Of a stretch of DNA of 64,000 bases, positions 8,603 through 16,802 are shown piece by piece; position 1 is the stretch's first letter, and each line of letters starts with the position of its first letter. Made by a program: the position numbers and the translations under genes. This DNA comes from Actinomadura nitritigenes (GTDB taxonomy: Bacteria > Actinomycetota > Actinomycetes > Streptosporangiales > Streptosporangiaceae), in the NCBI RefSeq assembly GCF_017573545.1, contig NZ_JAGEOK010000004.1, forward strand, positions 124,001 to 188,000. The letters run 5' to 3'. The notes under the pieces were generated by a model that was not told where the DNA came from, did no database searches, and saw only the letters and a program-made list of their open reading frames with translations.

Positions 8603-9169
8603 TCACTCCTCCCGGACCTCCTGCTCGGCGCGCACCATGACGCGCCGCAGGAGGTCCGACAGCGTGCGGCGCTCGTCCGCGGTGAGGCCGCCGAGCAGCC
8701 GGTACTCCTCGTGCCCGACGCCGCCCATCGCGCCGAGCCACGCGGCGCGCCCCTCCTCGGTCAGCTCGACCAGGACGCGCCGCCGGTCCGTGGCCGACGG
8801 GGTCCGGCGGACGAACCCGCGCCGCTCCAACGCGTCCAGCCGGCCGGTGACCGAGTTCGGCGGCATGCCGAGGTCGGCGGCGAGCTCCGACGGGGCGGCG
8901 GCGCCGTGCCGTCCGCCGAGCGCCAGCAGGGTGTCGTACTCGTGCCGGTGCAGGTCGTACTCCAGGAGCGACCGGTCCTTCACCCGCCTGATGTGCTCCA
9001 CGAAGCGGATCATCCGGGTGACGGCGCCCTCGATGTCGGGATCGAGGTCGGTGAGGATCCGCGCCCACCGCGCGACGTGCTCGTCGGTCCGGTCGCGCGG
9101 CCCGCCCGCGCCGGCCGGGTCGTCCGCGCCGTCCCTGCCGCCCCCGCCGCCGTCCCTGCTGCCGTCCAT
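8603..9169 (-). CDS. MarR family transcriptional regulator
   Basis: The 188-residue protein carries a MarR winged helix: APSELAADLGMPPNSVTGRL as recognition helix and ERRGFVRRTPSATDRRRV with the DRR wing signature. A Gly/Asp-rich N-terminal extension of about 25 residues is unusual and low in complexity. MarR proteins sense phenolic compounds and derepress efflux or detoxification genes. It is divergent from the MFS exporter at 9251 with about 80 nt between them, which makes that transporter its likely target. Confidence 0.88.
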   Translation of the reverse strand: MDGSRDGGGGGRDGADDPAGAGGPRDRTDEHVARWARILTDLDPDIEGAVTRMIRFVEHIRRVKDRSLLEYDLHRHEYDTLLALGGRHGAAAPSELAADLGMPPNSVTGRLDALERRGFVRRTPSATDRRRVLVELTEEGRAAWLGAMGGVGHEEYRLLGGLTADERRTLSDLLRRVMVRAEQEVREE

Positions 9170-9250
9170 GCACGGATCGTACGACCCTCGCTACTTCATC
9201 GGCGAATAATTCTTTGACGAATAGTTCGGCAGCGAATTACATTGCGGCGC

Positions 9251-10504
9251 ATGGCCCACCCCCTGCGCGGCCGCGACTTCCGGCTGCTGTTCACCGCCCG
9301 CGTGCTGTCCCTCACCGGCGACGCCGCCGTGCCCGCGGCGCTCGCCCTCGCCGTGCTGCGCGCCACCGGCTCCACGTCCGCGCTCGCCCTCGTGCTCGGC
9401 TGCGCGATGGTGCCGCGCCTGCTCCTGCTGCCCGTCGGCGGCGTCCTCGCCGACCGGCTCGACGCCCGCACCGTCGCCGTCGCCACCGACCTCGCCGGCT
9501 GCGGAGCCCAGCTGTTCGCCGCGATCGAGCTGCTCGGCGGCCACCCCCGGCTCTGGCACCTCGCCGCCGCCCAGGCGGTCGGCGGCGCCGCGTCGGCCTT
9601 CCAGACCCCGACGATCTCCCCGGTGATCACCGGCACGGTCGAGGCCGGCGGGCTGCGGAAGGCCAACGCCCTGCTCGGCACCGCCAACGGCGCCACCCGC
9701 CTGGCGGGCCCCGCGCTCGCCGGCACCCTCATCCTCACCGCCGGGCCCGGCTGGACGTTCCTGATCGACTCCGCCTCGTTCGCCGCCAGCGCGGCGCTGC
9801 TCGCCCTCGCCCGCGTCCGCCGCGCCCCGGCCCCGGACCGGACGGACGGCGGATCGGCCCGCCGCCTGCTCCGCGACCTCGCCGAAGGCTGGGGCGAGGT
9901 CCGCTCCCGCGACTGGTACTGGACCAGCCTCATCGCGCACGCGGCCTGGAACGGCGCGTCCGCCGTGCTGCTCACCCTCGGTCCCGCCATCGCCGTCGAC
10001 CGGCTCGGCGGCGAGGGCACCTGGGTCGCGACCGTGCAGGTCGGCGCGGTCGGCCTGGTCGCGGGCGCGCTGCTGGCCGCCCGCGTCCGGCCGCACCGGC
10101 CGGTGCTCGTCGCCAACCTCGGCCTCGCCGCGTTCGCGCTGCCGCTCGCGCTGCTGGCGGTCGCCGCGCCCGCCCCGCTGGTCATCGCGGCGTACGGGCT
10201 GGCGCTCACCGGGCTCGGCGTGCTGAACCCCACGTGGGAGACCGTCGTCCAGCTGACCATCCCGCAGCGGTCGCTGGCGCGCGTCACCTCCTACGACTGG
10301 CTGCTCTCCCTCGGCGCCGCGCCGCTCGGCTACGCGCTCGCCCCGTGGGCCGCGTCCACGTGGGGCCCGTCCGTCCCCCTCATGATCAGCGCGGTGCTGG
10401 TCGGCGCGAGCTGCCTGGGGACGGCCGCGGTCCCCGGCGTGCGGGCGCTGACCATGCCGAAGGCCGCCCAGACCGGACCCGGGCCCGTCCCCGCGGCACC
10501 CTGA
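9251..10504 (+). CDS. MFS transporter (efflux type)
   Basis: The 417-residue hydrophobic protein has about 12 membrane segments. The MFS motif A variant GGVLADRLDARTV sits between helices 2 and 3. It resembles the enterobactin-exporter/MFS_3 branch that exports antibiotics and siderophores. I chose ATG 9251; a TTG at 9242 in the same frame is the alternative. It is divergent from the MarR gene, which probably represses it. The exported substrate cannot be inferred. Confidence 0.85.
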   Translation: MAHPLRGRDFRLLFTARVLSLTGDAAVPAALALAVLRATGSTSALALVLGCAMVPRLLLLPVGGVLADRLDARTVAVATDLAGCGAQLFAAIELLGGHPRLWHLAAAQAVGGAASAFQTPTISPVITGTVEAGGLRKANALLGTANGATRLAGPALAGTLILTAGPGWTFLIDSASFAASAALLALARVRRAPAPDRTDGGSARRLLRDLAEGWGEVRSRDWYWTSLIAHAAWNGASAVLLTLGPAIAVDRLGGEGTWVATVQVGAVGLVAGALLAARVRPHRPVLVANLGLAAFALPLALLAVAAPAPLVIAAYGLALTGLGVLNPTWETVVQLTIPQRSLARVTSYDWLLSLGAAPLGYALAPWAASTWGPSVPLMISAVLVGASCLGTAAVPGVRALTMPKAAQTGPGPVPAAP

Positions 10505-10531
10505 TCCCCGGCCGCCTCGGGGGCGCACGCG

Positions 10532-10564
10532 TCACGCGCGCCCGCGGCGGGCGGGCGCGCGTGA
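10532..10564. terminator. Bidirectional hairpin terminator
   Basis: TCACGCGCGCCCGC pairs perfectly with GCGGGCGCGCGTGA around a 5-nt loop, between the convergent MFS and SPFH genes. Confidence 0.65.
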
Positions 10565-10582
10565 ACGGGGAGGCGGCGGGCG

Positions 10583-11659
10583 TCAGAAGTCGGTGGGAGG
10601 CTCCTGCTCGCGAGAGCCGCCCCCGGCCGGGCGGTCGCCGCCCTCGATGCCGCGCCGCTCGCCCTCCTTCGGCCCCCGCACCTCGCCGGACCGCTCGTCC
10701 CGCGCCGCCCCGTGCCGCGGCCGCGGTTCGTCCAGCCCGATGACCGGAGGGACGTCCTCCGCCGACTCCAGCGTCGACGGCTGCTCCGCCGCCTTCGCCA
10801 GGTCCTCCTCCGCCTTCGCGAGCCGCTCCCGCAGGTCCAGCCGGTTCGCCTCGGACTTCGACCCGCCGTCCGCGCCGCCGCTCATCTTGTCGAAGAACCG
10901 CAGGATCTCCACCGGCAGCGGCATCACCAGCGTGCTGTTCTTCTCCGCAGACACCTCCACGACCGTCTGCAGCAGCCGCAGCTGCAGCGCCGCCGGGTCC
11001 TGCGACATGATCTCCGCCGCCGCGGCCAGCCGCTTGGACGCCTGGAACTCGCCGTCCGCCGTGATGATGCGGGCGCGCCGCTCCCGTTCCGCCTCCGCCT
11101 GCCGGGCCATGGACCGCTTCATGCCCTCCGGCAGCGAGACGTCCTTGATCTCCACCCGCTCGATCAGGATCCCCCACGGATCCTGGGTGATCTCGTCGAT
11201 GATCGAGCGCAGCCGGACGTTGATCTTCTCGCGCTCGCCGAGCAGCTCCTGCATGTCCGCCTGGCCGATCGCCGACCGCAGCGACGTCTGCGCCACCTGC
11301 GAGATCGCGTACCCGTAGTTCTGCACGTTCACGATCGCCTTCACCGGGTCGACCACCCGGAAGTAGACGACCGCGTCCACCCGCACGCTCACGTTGTCCT
11401 GGGTGATGCCGTCCTGCGCCGGCACCCCCATCGTGACCGTCTGCTGGTTCACCTTCTGCATCCGCTCGGCGTACGGGATGATCGCCGTCAGGCCGGGGCG
11501 GCGGACGGCGCCCGGCCGCAGGTGCCCCCCGCGCTGCACCTGGCCGAACCGGAACACGATGCCGTGCTCGAACTGCTGCACGACGCGCAGCGACGAGGCG
11601 AGCGTGATCAAACCGCCCACCACGACGATCAGCACAATGATCAGGGCCACCGTTGCCAT
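10583..11659 (-). CDS. SPFH/Band 7 membrane protein (slipin/stomatin-like)
   Basis: A single N-terminal membrane helix (ALIIVLIVVVGGLITLA) is followed by the Band 7 domain: QFEHGIVFRFG, QDNVSVRVDAVVYFRV, and the coiled-coil stalk with ERERRARIITADGE. Slipins oligomerise as membrane scaffolds. The tail after about residue 265 is charged and disordered. I chose ATG 11659 because AAGGTGG lies 5 nt upstream; the frame extends to 11734. No NfeD partner is adjacent, although slipins are often paired with one. Confidence 0.88.
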   Translation of the reverse strand: MATVALIIVLIVVVGGLITLASSLRVVQQFEHGIVFRFGQVQRGGHLRPGAVRRPGLTAIIPYAERMQKVNQQTVTMGVPAQDGITQDNVSVRVDAVVYFRVVDPVKAIVNVQNYGYAISQVAQTSLRSAIGQADMQELLGEREKINVRLRSIIDEITQDPWGILIERVEIKDVSLPEGMKRSMARQAEAERERRARIITADGEFQASKRLAAAAEIMSQDPAALQLRLLQTVVEVSAEKNSTLVMPLPVEILRFFDKMSGGADGGSKSEANRLDLRERLAKAEEDLAKAAEQPSTLESAEDVPPVIGLDEPRPRHGAARDERSGEVRGPKEGERRGIEGGDRPAGGGSREQEPPTDF

Positions 11660-11858
11660 CAGGGCCACCTTTCGCTCGTGGACGGTCCGTACCCGTCGGG
11701 GTGCGGACGTACCCGGCCCGAGAGCCGGCCTCACGTTTCCCAGCTAACCTCGCGGGAACGCCCGGCACAACGGCCCCGGCGAGCGATCTACCGACGCGCA
11801 GGGCATCGTGTCAGGGATCACTTGCATCAGGGAGGGCGCCCTCTAAAGTCCTTGCCGA

Positions 11859-12875
11859 GTGAACGATATGGTCGATCGGGTGAGCGCGAGAGACACCGAC
11901 TGGGACGGCGTACGCCTCCACGTCGTCACCGGCAAGGGCGGGACGGGGAAGACCACCGTCGCGGCCGCACTCGCCCTGGCCCTGGCCTCCGGCGGCCGCA
12001 AGGTCCTGCTCGTCGAGGTGGAGGGACGCCAGGGCATCGCCCAGCTCTTCGACTGCCCGCCGCTGCCCTACGAGGAGCGCCGCGTCGCGGTCGCGCCCGA
12101 CGGCGGCGACGTCTACGCGCTCGCCGTCGACACCGAAGAGGCGCTCATCGAGTACCTCGAGATGTTCTACAACCTCAAGCGCGCCGGGAAGGCGATGACC
12201 AAGCTCGGCATCGTCGACTTCGTCACCACCATCGCCCCCGGCCTGCGCGACGTGATCCTCACCGGCAAGACCTCCGAGTCCGTCCGGCGCAGGAAGAAGG
12301 ACGGCACGTTCATCTACGACGCCGTCGTCATGGACGCCCCGCCCACCGGCCGGATCACCAAGTTCCTCAACGTCAACGACGAGGTCTCCGGGCTCGCCAA
12401 GGTCGGCCCGGTCCGCAACCACGCCGACACCGTGATGAAGGTCGTCCGCAGCCCCGAGACCGCGGTCCACTTCGTCACGCTGCTGGAGGAGATGCCCGTC
12501 CAGGAGACGATGGACGGCATCCGCGAGCTGACCGGGGTCGGGCTGCCCGTCGGCGGCGTCATCGTCAACATGGAGCACCAGCCCGTCCTGTCCGAGGACG
12601 ACCTCGCCGCGGCCGCCGCCGGCACCCTCGACACCGACGAGATCCTGCGCGGCGTGAAGGCCGCCGGGCTGGAGCACGACGCCGAGTCCGTCGCCGCGGT
12701 CCTGGCCGCCGAGGCCGGCGAGCACGCCCGCCGCACCGCGCTGCAGCGCCGCGAGAAGGAGCGCCTGGAGTCCGTCGACCGGCCCCGCTACACGCTCCCG
12801 ATGCTGTCCGACGGCATGGACCTCGCCGGCCTGTACGACCTGGCCGCCGCCCTCCGCGCCCAAGGCGCCGCATGA
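11859..12875 (+). CDS. ArsA/GET3-like anion-transporting ATPase, first of pair
   Basis: The 338-residue protein has the deviant Walker A GKGGTGKTT of the ArsA/Get3/MinD class, with the signature Lys, and a VVMDAPPTGRI switch segment. It is the counterpart of Rv3679 next to whiB4 in M. tuberculosis, where the pair acts as heteromeric Get3-like ATPases. The GTG start at 11859 has no Shine-Dalgarno; a TAAAGT-like hexamer about 10 nt upstream suggests a leaderless mRNA. It is followed after 88 nt by the second ATPase. Confidence 0.88.
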   Translation: MNDMVDRVSARDTDWDGVRLHVVTGKGGTGKTTVAAALALALASGGRKVLLVEVEGRQGIAQLFDCPPLPYEERRVAVAPDGGDVYALAVDTEEALIEYLEMFYNLKRAGKAMTKLGIVDFVTTIAPGLRDVILTGKTSESVRRRKKDGTFIYDAVVMDAPPTGRITKFLNVNDEVSGLAKVGPVRNHADTVMKVVRSPETAVHFVTLLEEMPVQETMDGIRELTGVGLPVGGVIVNMEHQPVLSEDDLAAAAAGTLDTDEILRGVKAAGLEHDAESVAAVLAAEAGEHARRTALQRREKERLESVDRPRYTLPMLSDGMDLAGLYDLAAALRAQGAA

Positions 12876-12963
12876 CCGGGCGAATCGAGGTCCCGAGGCC
12901 GTCCTCGCCGAGGGGCGTGCCGGGGCGCCTCCCGCAGGAAACCCGCGTGATCCTGGAGACCGA

Positions 12964-14124
12964 ATGAGCCCGGCCAAGAACCCGCCCGCGCTGGACGTCG
13001 ACGCGCTCCTCGACGACCCGCGCACCAAGATCATCGTGTGCTGCGGGTCCGGCGGCGTGGGCAAGACCACCACCGCCGCGGCCCTCGGCGTGCGGGCCGC
13101 CGAGCGCGGCCGCGACGTCGTCGTCCTCACCGTCGACCCGGCGCGCCGCCTCGCCCAGTCCATGGGGCTGTCCGAGCTCGACAACAACCCGCGCAGGATC
13201 GAGATCGACGGCGACGGCGAGCTCCACGCCATGATGCTCGACATGAAGCGGACCTTCGACGAGATCGTCGAGGCGCACGCCGACCCCGACCGGGCCAAGC
13301 AGATCCTCGCCAACCCCTTCTACCAGTCGCTCTCCTCGTCCCTGTCCGGCACGCAGGAGTACATGGCGATGGAGAAGCTCGGGCAGCTGCACCGCTCCGG
13401 CGCCTGGGACCTGATCATCGTCGACACCCCGCCGTCCCGGAACGCCCTCGACTTCCTGGACGCGCCCGAGCGGATGGGCCGCTTCCTCGACGGCCGCTTC
13501 ATGAAGATCCTCGCCGCCCCCGCCAAGACCGGCGGACGGTTCGGCGTCAAGGTGATCAGCGCCGGGTTCGGCATGTTCACCGGCGCGATCAACAAGGTCC
13601 TCGGCGTCCAGCTGCTCCGCGACGTGCAGACGTTCGTCGCCGCGTTCGACACCATGTTCGGCGGGTTCCGCGAGCGCGCCGAGAAGACGTTCCGGCTGCT
13701 CCAGACCCCCGGCACCGCGTTCCTCGTCGTCGCCGCGCCCGAACCGGACGCGCTCCGCGAGGCGTCCTACTTCGTCGAGCGGCTCGCCGAGGAGCGGATG
13801 CCGCTCGCCGGACTCGTCGTCAACCGCGTCCACGAGTCCGCCGCCGACGGGCTGTCCGCCGCGCGCAGCCAGGCCGCCGCCGAGACCCTGGAGGAACGCG
13901 GCGAGCACACGCTGACCGCCGCGCTGCTCCGCCTGCACACCGACCGGATGCAGCTCGCCGCGCGCGAGGAGCGCCTCCGCGACCACTTCGCCTCGACGCA
14001 CCCGACCGTCCCGGTCACCGCCGTCCCCGCCCAGGCCGAAGACGTCCACGACCTCGACGGCCTCCGCCAGGTCGGCGAAGACCTCGCTGTATTTTCGCAA
14101 TCCCGGCCCAAGCGCCTCGCCTAG
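12964..14124 (+). CDS. ArsA/GET3-like anion-transporting ATPase, second of pair
   Basis: The 386-residue protein has Walker A GSGGVGKTTTAAALG, the switch segment LIIVDTPPSRNALDFLD, and an ArsA-type helical domain after about residue 150. It matches the Rv3680 position. ATG 12964 follows GGAGACC at good spacing. The last codons lie in a 34-nt direct repeat (14096-14129 and 14137-14170), and an internal 99-bp segment (13627-13725) is copied at 14356-14454, which points to local rearrangement at the 3' end. Confidence 0.88.
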   Translation: MSPAKNPPALDVDALLDDPRTKIIVCCGSGGVGKTTTAAALGVRAAERGRDVVVLTVDPARRLAQSMGLSELDNNPRRIEIDGDGELHAMMLDMKRTFDEIVEAHADPDRAKQILANPFYQSLSSSLSGTQEYMAMEKLGQLHRSGAWDLIIVDTPPSRNALDFLDAPERMGRFLDGRFMKILAAPAKTGGRFGVKVISAGFGMFTGAINKVLGVQLLRDVQTFVAAFDTMFGGFRERAEKTFRLLQTPGTAFLVVAAPEPDALREASYFVERLAEERMPLAGLVVNRVHESAADGLSAARSQAAAETLEERGEHTLTAALLRLHTDRMQLAAREERLRDHFASTHPTVPVTAVPAQAEDVHDLDGLRQVGEDLAVFSQSRPKRLA

Positions 14125-14170
14125 CGGCTGTGTCTCCGCAAGCCCGGCCCAAGCGCCTCGCCTAGCGGCT
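14096..14170. repeat. 34-nt tandem direct repeat spanning the stop codon of the second ATPase gene
   Basis: Copies at 14096-14129 and 14137-14170 differ at one base and are separated by 7 nt. The first encodes the C-terminal residues and stop, the second is non-coding. Confidence 0.85.
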
Positions 14171-14179
14171 CGGCGCTTG
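14150..14179 (+). terminator. Hairpin terminator after the ATPase pair
   Basis: CAAGCGCC and GGCGCTTG form a perfect 8-bp stem with a 14-nt loop. The left arm is the second copy of the direct repeat. Confidence 0.5.
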
Positions 14180-14355
14180 ACCGTGCTTGGGCGAGCGCGA
14201 CCTCGCTTCGCGAGCTTCCCGGCGGGGCTCGCCTCCGGCATCGCCCCGCCGGTCAGATAGCGCGCTCGCGCGACGGCTCGGGCCCCCGACCACCAACTTC
14301 CGCGGCTGCGGCTCGTGCCACGTCCGGCGCCTCGTCGCGGGAGCGGTGGCGTCAC

Positions 14356-14454
14356 CAGACGTTCGTCGCCGCGTTCGACACCATGTTCGGGGGGTTCCGC
14401 GAGCGCGCCGAGAAGACGTTCCGGCTGCTCCAGACCCTCGGCACCGCGTTCCTC
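14356..14454 (+). pseudogene. 99-bp duplicated internal fragment of the second ArsA-like gene
   Basis: This segment matches 13627-13725 with two mismatches over 99 nt and has no start, stop or surrounding gene. The rest of 14180-14557 is GC-rich, with short inverted repeats and no convincing gene. It looks like debris of a tandem duplication later deleted or scrambled. Confidence 0.85.
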
Positions 14455-14557
14455 CAGGGCGCGTGACTCGTGCGGTTCCGCGGACATCCGGGCCGTCAGG
14501 GGTGCCGGGACGCGTGAGGCAGCACCAGGTTGGGCCCCGAGGACGCGCCCGTCCGGG

Positions 14558-15424
14558 CTAGTCCGTTCGTGCGGGGTGGGGTGGGGCGGGTGGGTCGGCG
14601 GGGGCCGGGGCGGTCTGGAAGACGGGCCAGCCGATCTCGGTGCGCCAGCGGGACGAGTCCGGGGTGTCGCGGCGGCCGACGAGGTAGTACTCGCGCATCG
14701 GGCCGTCCACCGCGAGCGCGTGCCGCGAGACGTACGCGGCGAGCAGGCCGTAGGAACGGTCCGCCTCGGCGGGCGGTCCGTGGTGCGTGATGACGGCGAG
14801 CTCCGCCGCCGGCACCTCATGCGGGACGACGCGGCCCATCGGGCGGACGGTCCCGGCGCACGGCACGAAGATGGTCATCTCGCCGCGATGCCGCGTGTAC
14901 ACCTCGTCCGCGAAGACACCGCCGGCATGGCCGGTCTCCTGCACGCCCTGCGCCGCGAGGGTCCCGTACAACTCGCCCAGCGCGCCCTCGAACCACGCGG
15001 CCATGTCGGCGACGTCGACGACGCCGGTGACGGCCGCGGCGCGCACCGCCGGCACGCCGCGCAGTTCGACGTTCGCGGACGCGTCCGCCGGGGGAGGCGC
15101 GAGGAGGTCGCGCAGCGCGGCGACGGCGCGCCGCGTCCGCCCGAGGTCGTCCTCCAGCCGGTGCAGGTGCGCGACGATCCGCTCGTTGCGGGCGTGCACG
15201 TCCGGCGCCGCGAGCACCGCGTCGATGTCGTCCAGCGGCATGCCGAGGTCGCGGAAACGGCGGATGACCTGCGCGGTCGGGATCTGCTCGGCGGTGTAGC
15301 GGCGGTAGCCGGTGGCCGGGTCCACGTGGGCGGGTTCGAGCAGCCCGACCCGGTGGTAGTGCCGCAGCGTCTTCACGCTCATGTGGGTGGCGCGCGAGAA
15401 GTCCCCGATGGACAGGTACGTCAT
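14558..15424 (-). CDS. MerR family regulator with GyrI-like effector-binding domain
   Basis: The N-terminal MerR winged helix reads YLSIGDFSRATHMSVKTLRH with HYHRVGLLEP and YRRYTAEQI. A dimerisation coiled coil follows at about residues 75-115, then a GyrI-like/AraC-effector domain to the C-terminus. This BmrR/TipA-like layout senses amphipathic small molecules. I chose ATG 15424; ATG 15433 is 3 codons upstream. It is divergent from the SnoaL-like gene, and a MerR-type dyad lies in its promoter. Confidence 0.88.
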   Translation of the reverse strand: MTYLSIGDFSRATHMSVKTLRHYHRVGLLEPAHVDPATGYRRYTAEQIPTAQVIRRFRDLGMPLDDIDAVLAAPDVHARNERIVAHLHRLEDDLGRTRRAVAALRDLLAPPPADASANVELRGVPAVRAAAVTGVVDVADMAAWFEGALGELYGTLAAQGVQETGHAGGVFADEVYTRHRGEMTIFVPCAGTVRPMGRVVPHEVPAAELAVITHHGPPAEADRSYGLLAAYVSRHALAVDGPMREYYLVGRRDTPDSSRWRTEIGWPVFQTAPAPADPPAPPHPARTD

Positions 15425-15440
15425 GCCGCCCATTGTGCGG

Positions 15441-15457
15441 TCTCCCCTTGGGGGAGA
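15441..15457. promoter_or_regulatory. MerR-type operator dyad
   Basis: TCTCCCC-TTG-GGGGAGA is a perfect 7-bp dyad, 17 nt upstream of the merR start, of the ACTCTCCCC...GGGGAGAG form typical of MerR promoters. It probably mediates autoregulation and may also control the divergent SnoaL-like gene. Confidence 0.55.
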
Positions 15458-15549
15458 GTCCTCGCCGCGCGTCCGGCTTGACCCTGCCCGTGCGGCAGCC
15501 GGGAGCGTCGGTCGCGACGGCCCGCCGGGCCGACGGAAGGAGACCGACG

Positions 15550-15954
15550 ATGACGCAGGCGACCGACCACGGGCTGCCGCCCGCCACGATCGAGGACATC
15601 GCCCGCCGCTACGTCGCGGTGTGGAGCGAACCCGACGCCGGCAGGCGCCGCGCCGCCATCGCCGCGCTGTGGGCGGAGGACGGCGTGGAGCTCGTCGAGT
15701 CCGCGCGGTTCAGCGGCCACGCGGAACTGGAGGACAGGATCACCGAGGCCTACGACGAGTTCGTGGTCGGCCGCGAGTTCGCCGTGGTGCCGGCGGGCGA
15801 CGTGTCCGGCCACCACGACGCCGTCACGTTCACCGTCCGGCTCGTGACGAAGGACGGCGACGTCGCGTGGGCCGCGCGGGCGTTCCTCGTCCTCGGCGAG
15901 GACGACCTCATCCGCTACGACTACCAGTTCACCGTGCAGCCCCTGAAGGCATGA
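15550..15954 (+). CDS. SnoaL-like / NTF2-fold protein
   Basis: The 134-residue protein has the SnoaL/NTF2-like pattern: an N-terminal helix IARRYVAVWSEPD, then ALWAEDGV, a middle helix and a beta sheet ending RYDYQFTVQP. Such proteins are small cyclases, isomerases or ligand-binding proteins. GGAAGGAGACCGACG precedes ATG 15550. It is divergent from merR, whose operator lies in the shared promoter region, so it is a likely MerR target. Catalytic residues are not identifiable. Confidence 0.75.
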   Translation: MTQATDHGLPPATIEDIARRYVAVWSEPDAGRRRAAIAALWAEDGVELVESARFSGHAELEDRITEAYDEFVVGREFAVVPAGDVSGHHDAVTFTVRLVTKDGDVAWAARAFLVLGEDDLIRYDYQFTVQPLKA

Positions 15955-16014
15955 CCGGCGAGCCCAGCGCACACGCGCCACTGCGCGGTGTGAGCATGGG
16001 CAGGCGCGGCGGCA

Positions 16015-16039
16015 GGCCCGTACCTCATCGGTACGGGCC
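16015..16039. terminator. Bidirectional hairpin terminator
   Basis: GGCCCGTACC and GGTACGGGCC form a perfect 10-bp stem with a 5-nt loop, between the convergent SnoaL-like and whiB genes. Confidence 0.65.
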
Positions 16040-16165
16040 CGCAGCCGCACTCAGGTGGACCTCGCGGTCACCTGCCGTCGCCGGACGGACCTGGCGGCCC
16101 GTCCGTGCCCTCACCCGTCCACCGGACGGGCCGTGGGCGTCATCCCAACCGGTGCCGAGTCCCGC

Positions 16166-16477
16166 TCAGCTCGCGACGAGCTCTTCCTCGTCGGCCTCGA
16201 CCGACCGCTCGTACTCCTCCTTGGCGGTCTCCAGCAGGTCGCGCCACGAACGCACGTCCGGCCGCCGGCGCAGGAGCGCGCGACGCTCCCGCTCGGTCAT
16301 GCCGCCCCAGACGCCGAACTCGATCCTGTTGTCGAGGGCGTCGGCGAGACACTCCGTGCGCACCGGGCAGCCGCGGCAGATGAGCTTGGCCCGGTTCTGC
16401 GCCGCTCCCTGAACGAACAGGGCGTCCGGATCCGCGTTACGGCAGGCGGCGCGGGCGGTCCAATCCGTGATCCACAT
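16166..16477 (-). CDS. whiB4: WhiB family iron-sulfur regulator (WhiB4-type)
   Basis: The 103-residue protein has the four Fe-S cysteines (AACRN, then ICRGCPVRTEC), the GVWGG turn that binds SigA, and a basic ERRALLRRR DNA-binding helix. The position beside a PonA2-type PBP and downstream of the ArsA pair equals whiB4 (Rv3681c) in M. tuberculosis, an O2/NO/redox sensor. The Asp/Glu-rich tail is ordinary for the family. The ortholog name rests on synteny. Confidence 0.9.
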   Translation of the reverse strand: MWITDWTARAACRNADPDALFVQGAAQNRAKLICRGCPVRTECLADALDNRIEFGVWGGMTERERRALLRRRPDVRSWRDLLETAKEEYERSVEADEEELVAS

Positions 16478-16646
16478 CTTGGCCCCACTCCCCTAGGGTC
16501 TGTGTCGATTTGCGCTCCTTGGCCGGACGGGCGCGGACGTCAGGCCGCCAAACGAAAGCCGTGGGGAAGAACTTACGGAAGCGAGGGACGATTCAACAGA
16601 CCCCGATGGGCCCATTCTCGATATAGCCCACCGGGGCCATACCGCC

Positions 16647-16670
16647 GGAACGGACTAGTTACCTGTAGTT
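16647..16670 (+). promoter_or_regulatory. Possible ECF-sigma promoter upstream of the PBP gene
   Basis: GGAAC, 16 nt, then GTT resembles promoters of stress-type ECF sigma factors such as SigE and SigR. It lies about 130 nt upstream of the PonA2-type gene. The remaining 16478-16802 intergenic DNA shows no gene. Confidence 0.3.
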
Positions 16671-16802
16671 GACGCGCCAGACACGGCGCAGGTTGTCACG
16701 AGGGGCACATACCGGACGAACATCCTGCGCCCGCGGCCCGCTGCGCCCAGGCCCGGGGGACCTGTCCCGTATGCACTGGTCGTCCCGCGTACCCTAGACC
16801 CC

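Noticed and set aside
12565..14820. 751-residue minus-strand open frame over the second ArsA-like gene
   Set aside because: Low-complexity shadow of a well-supported plus-strand gene; no start signal.
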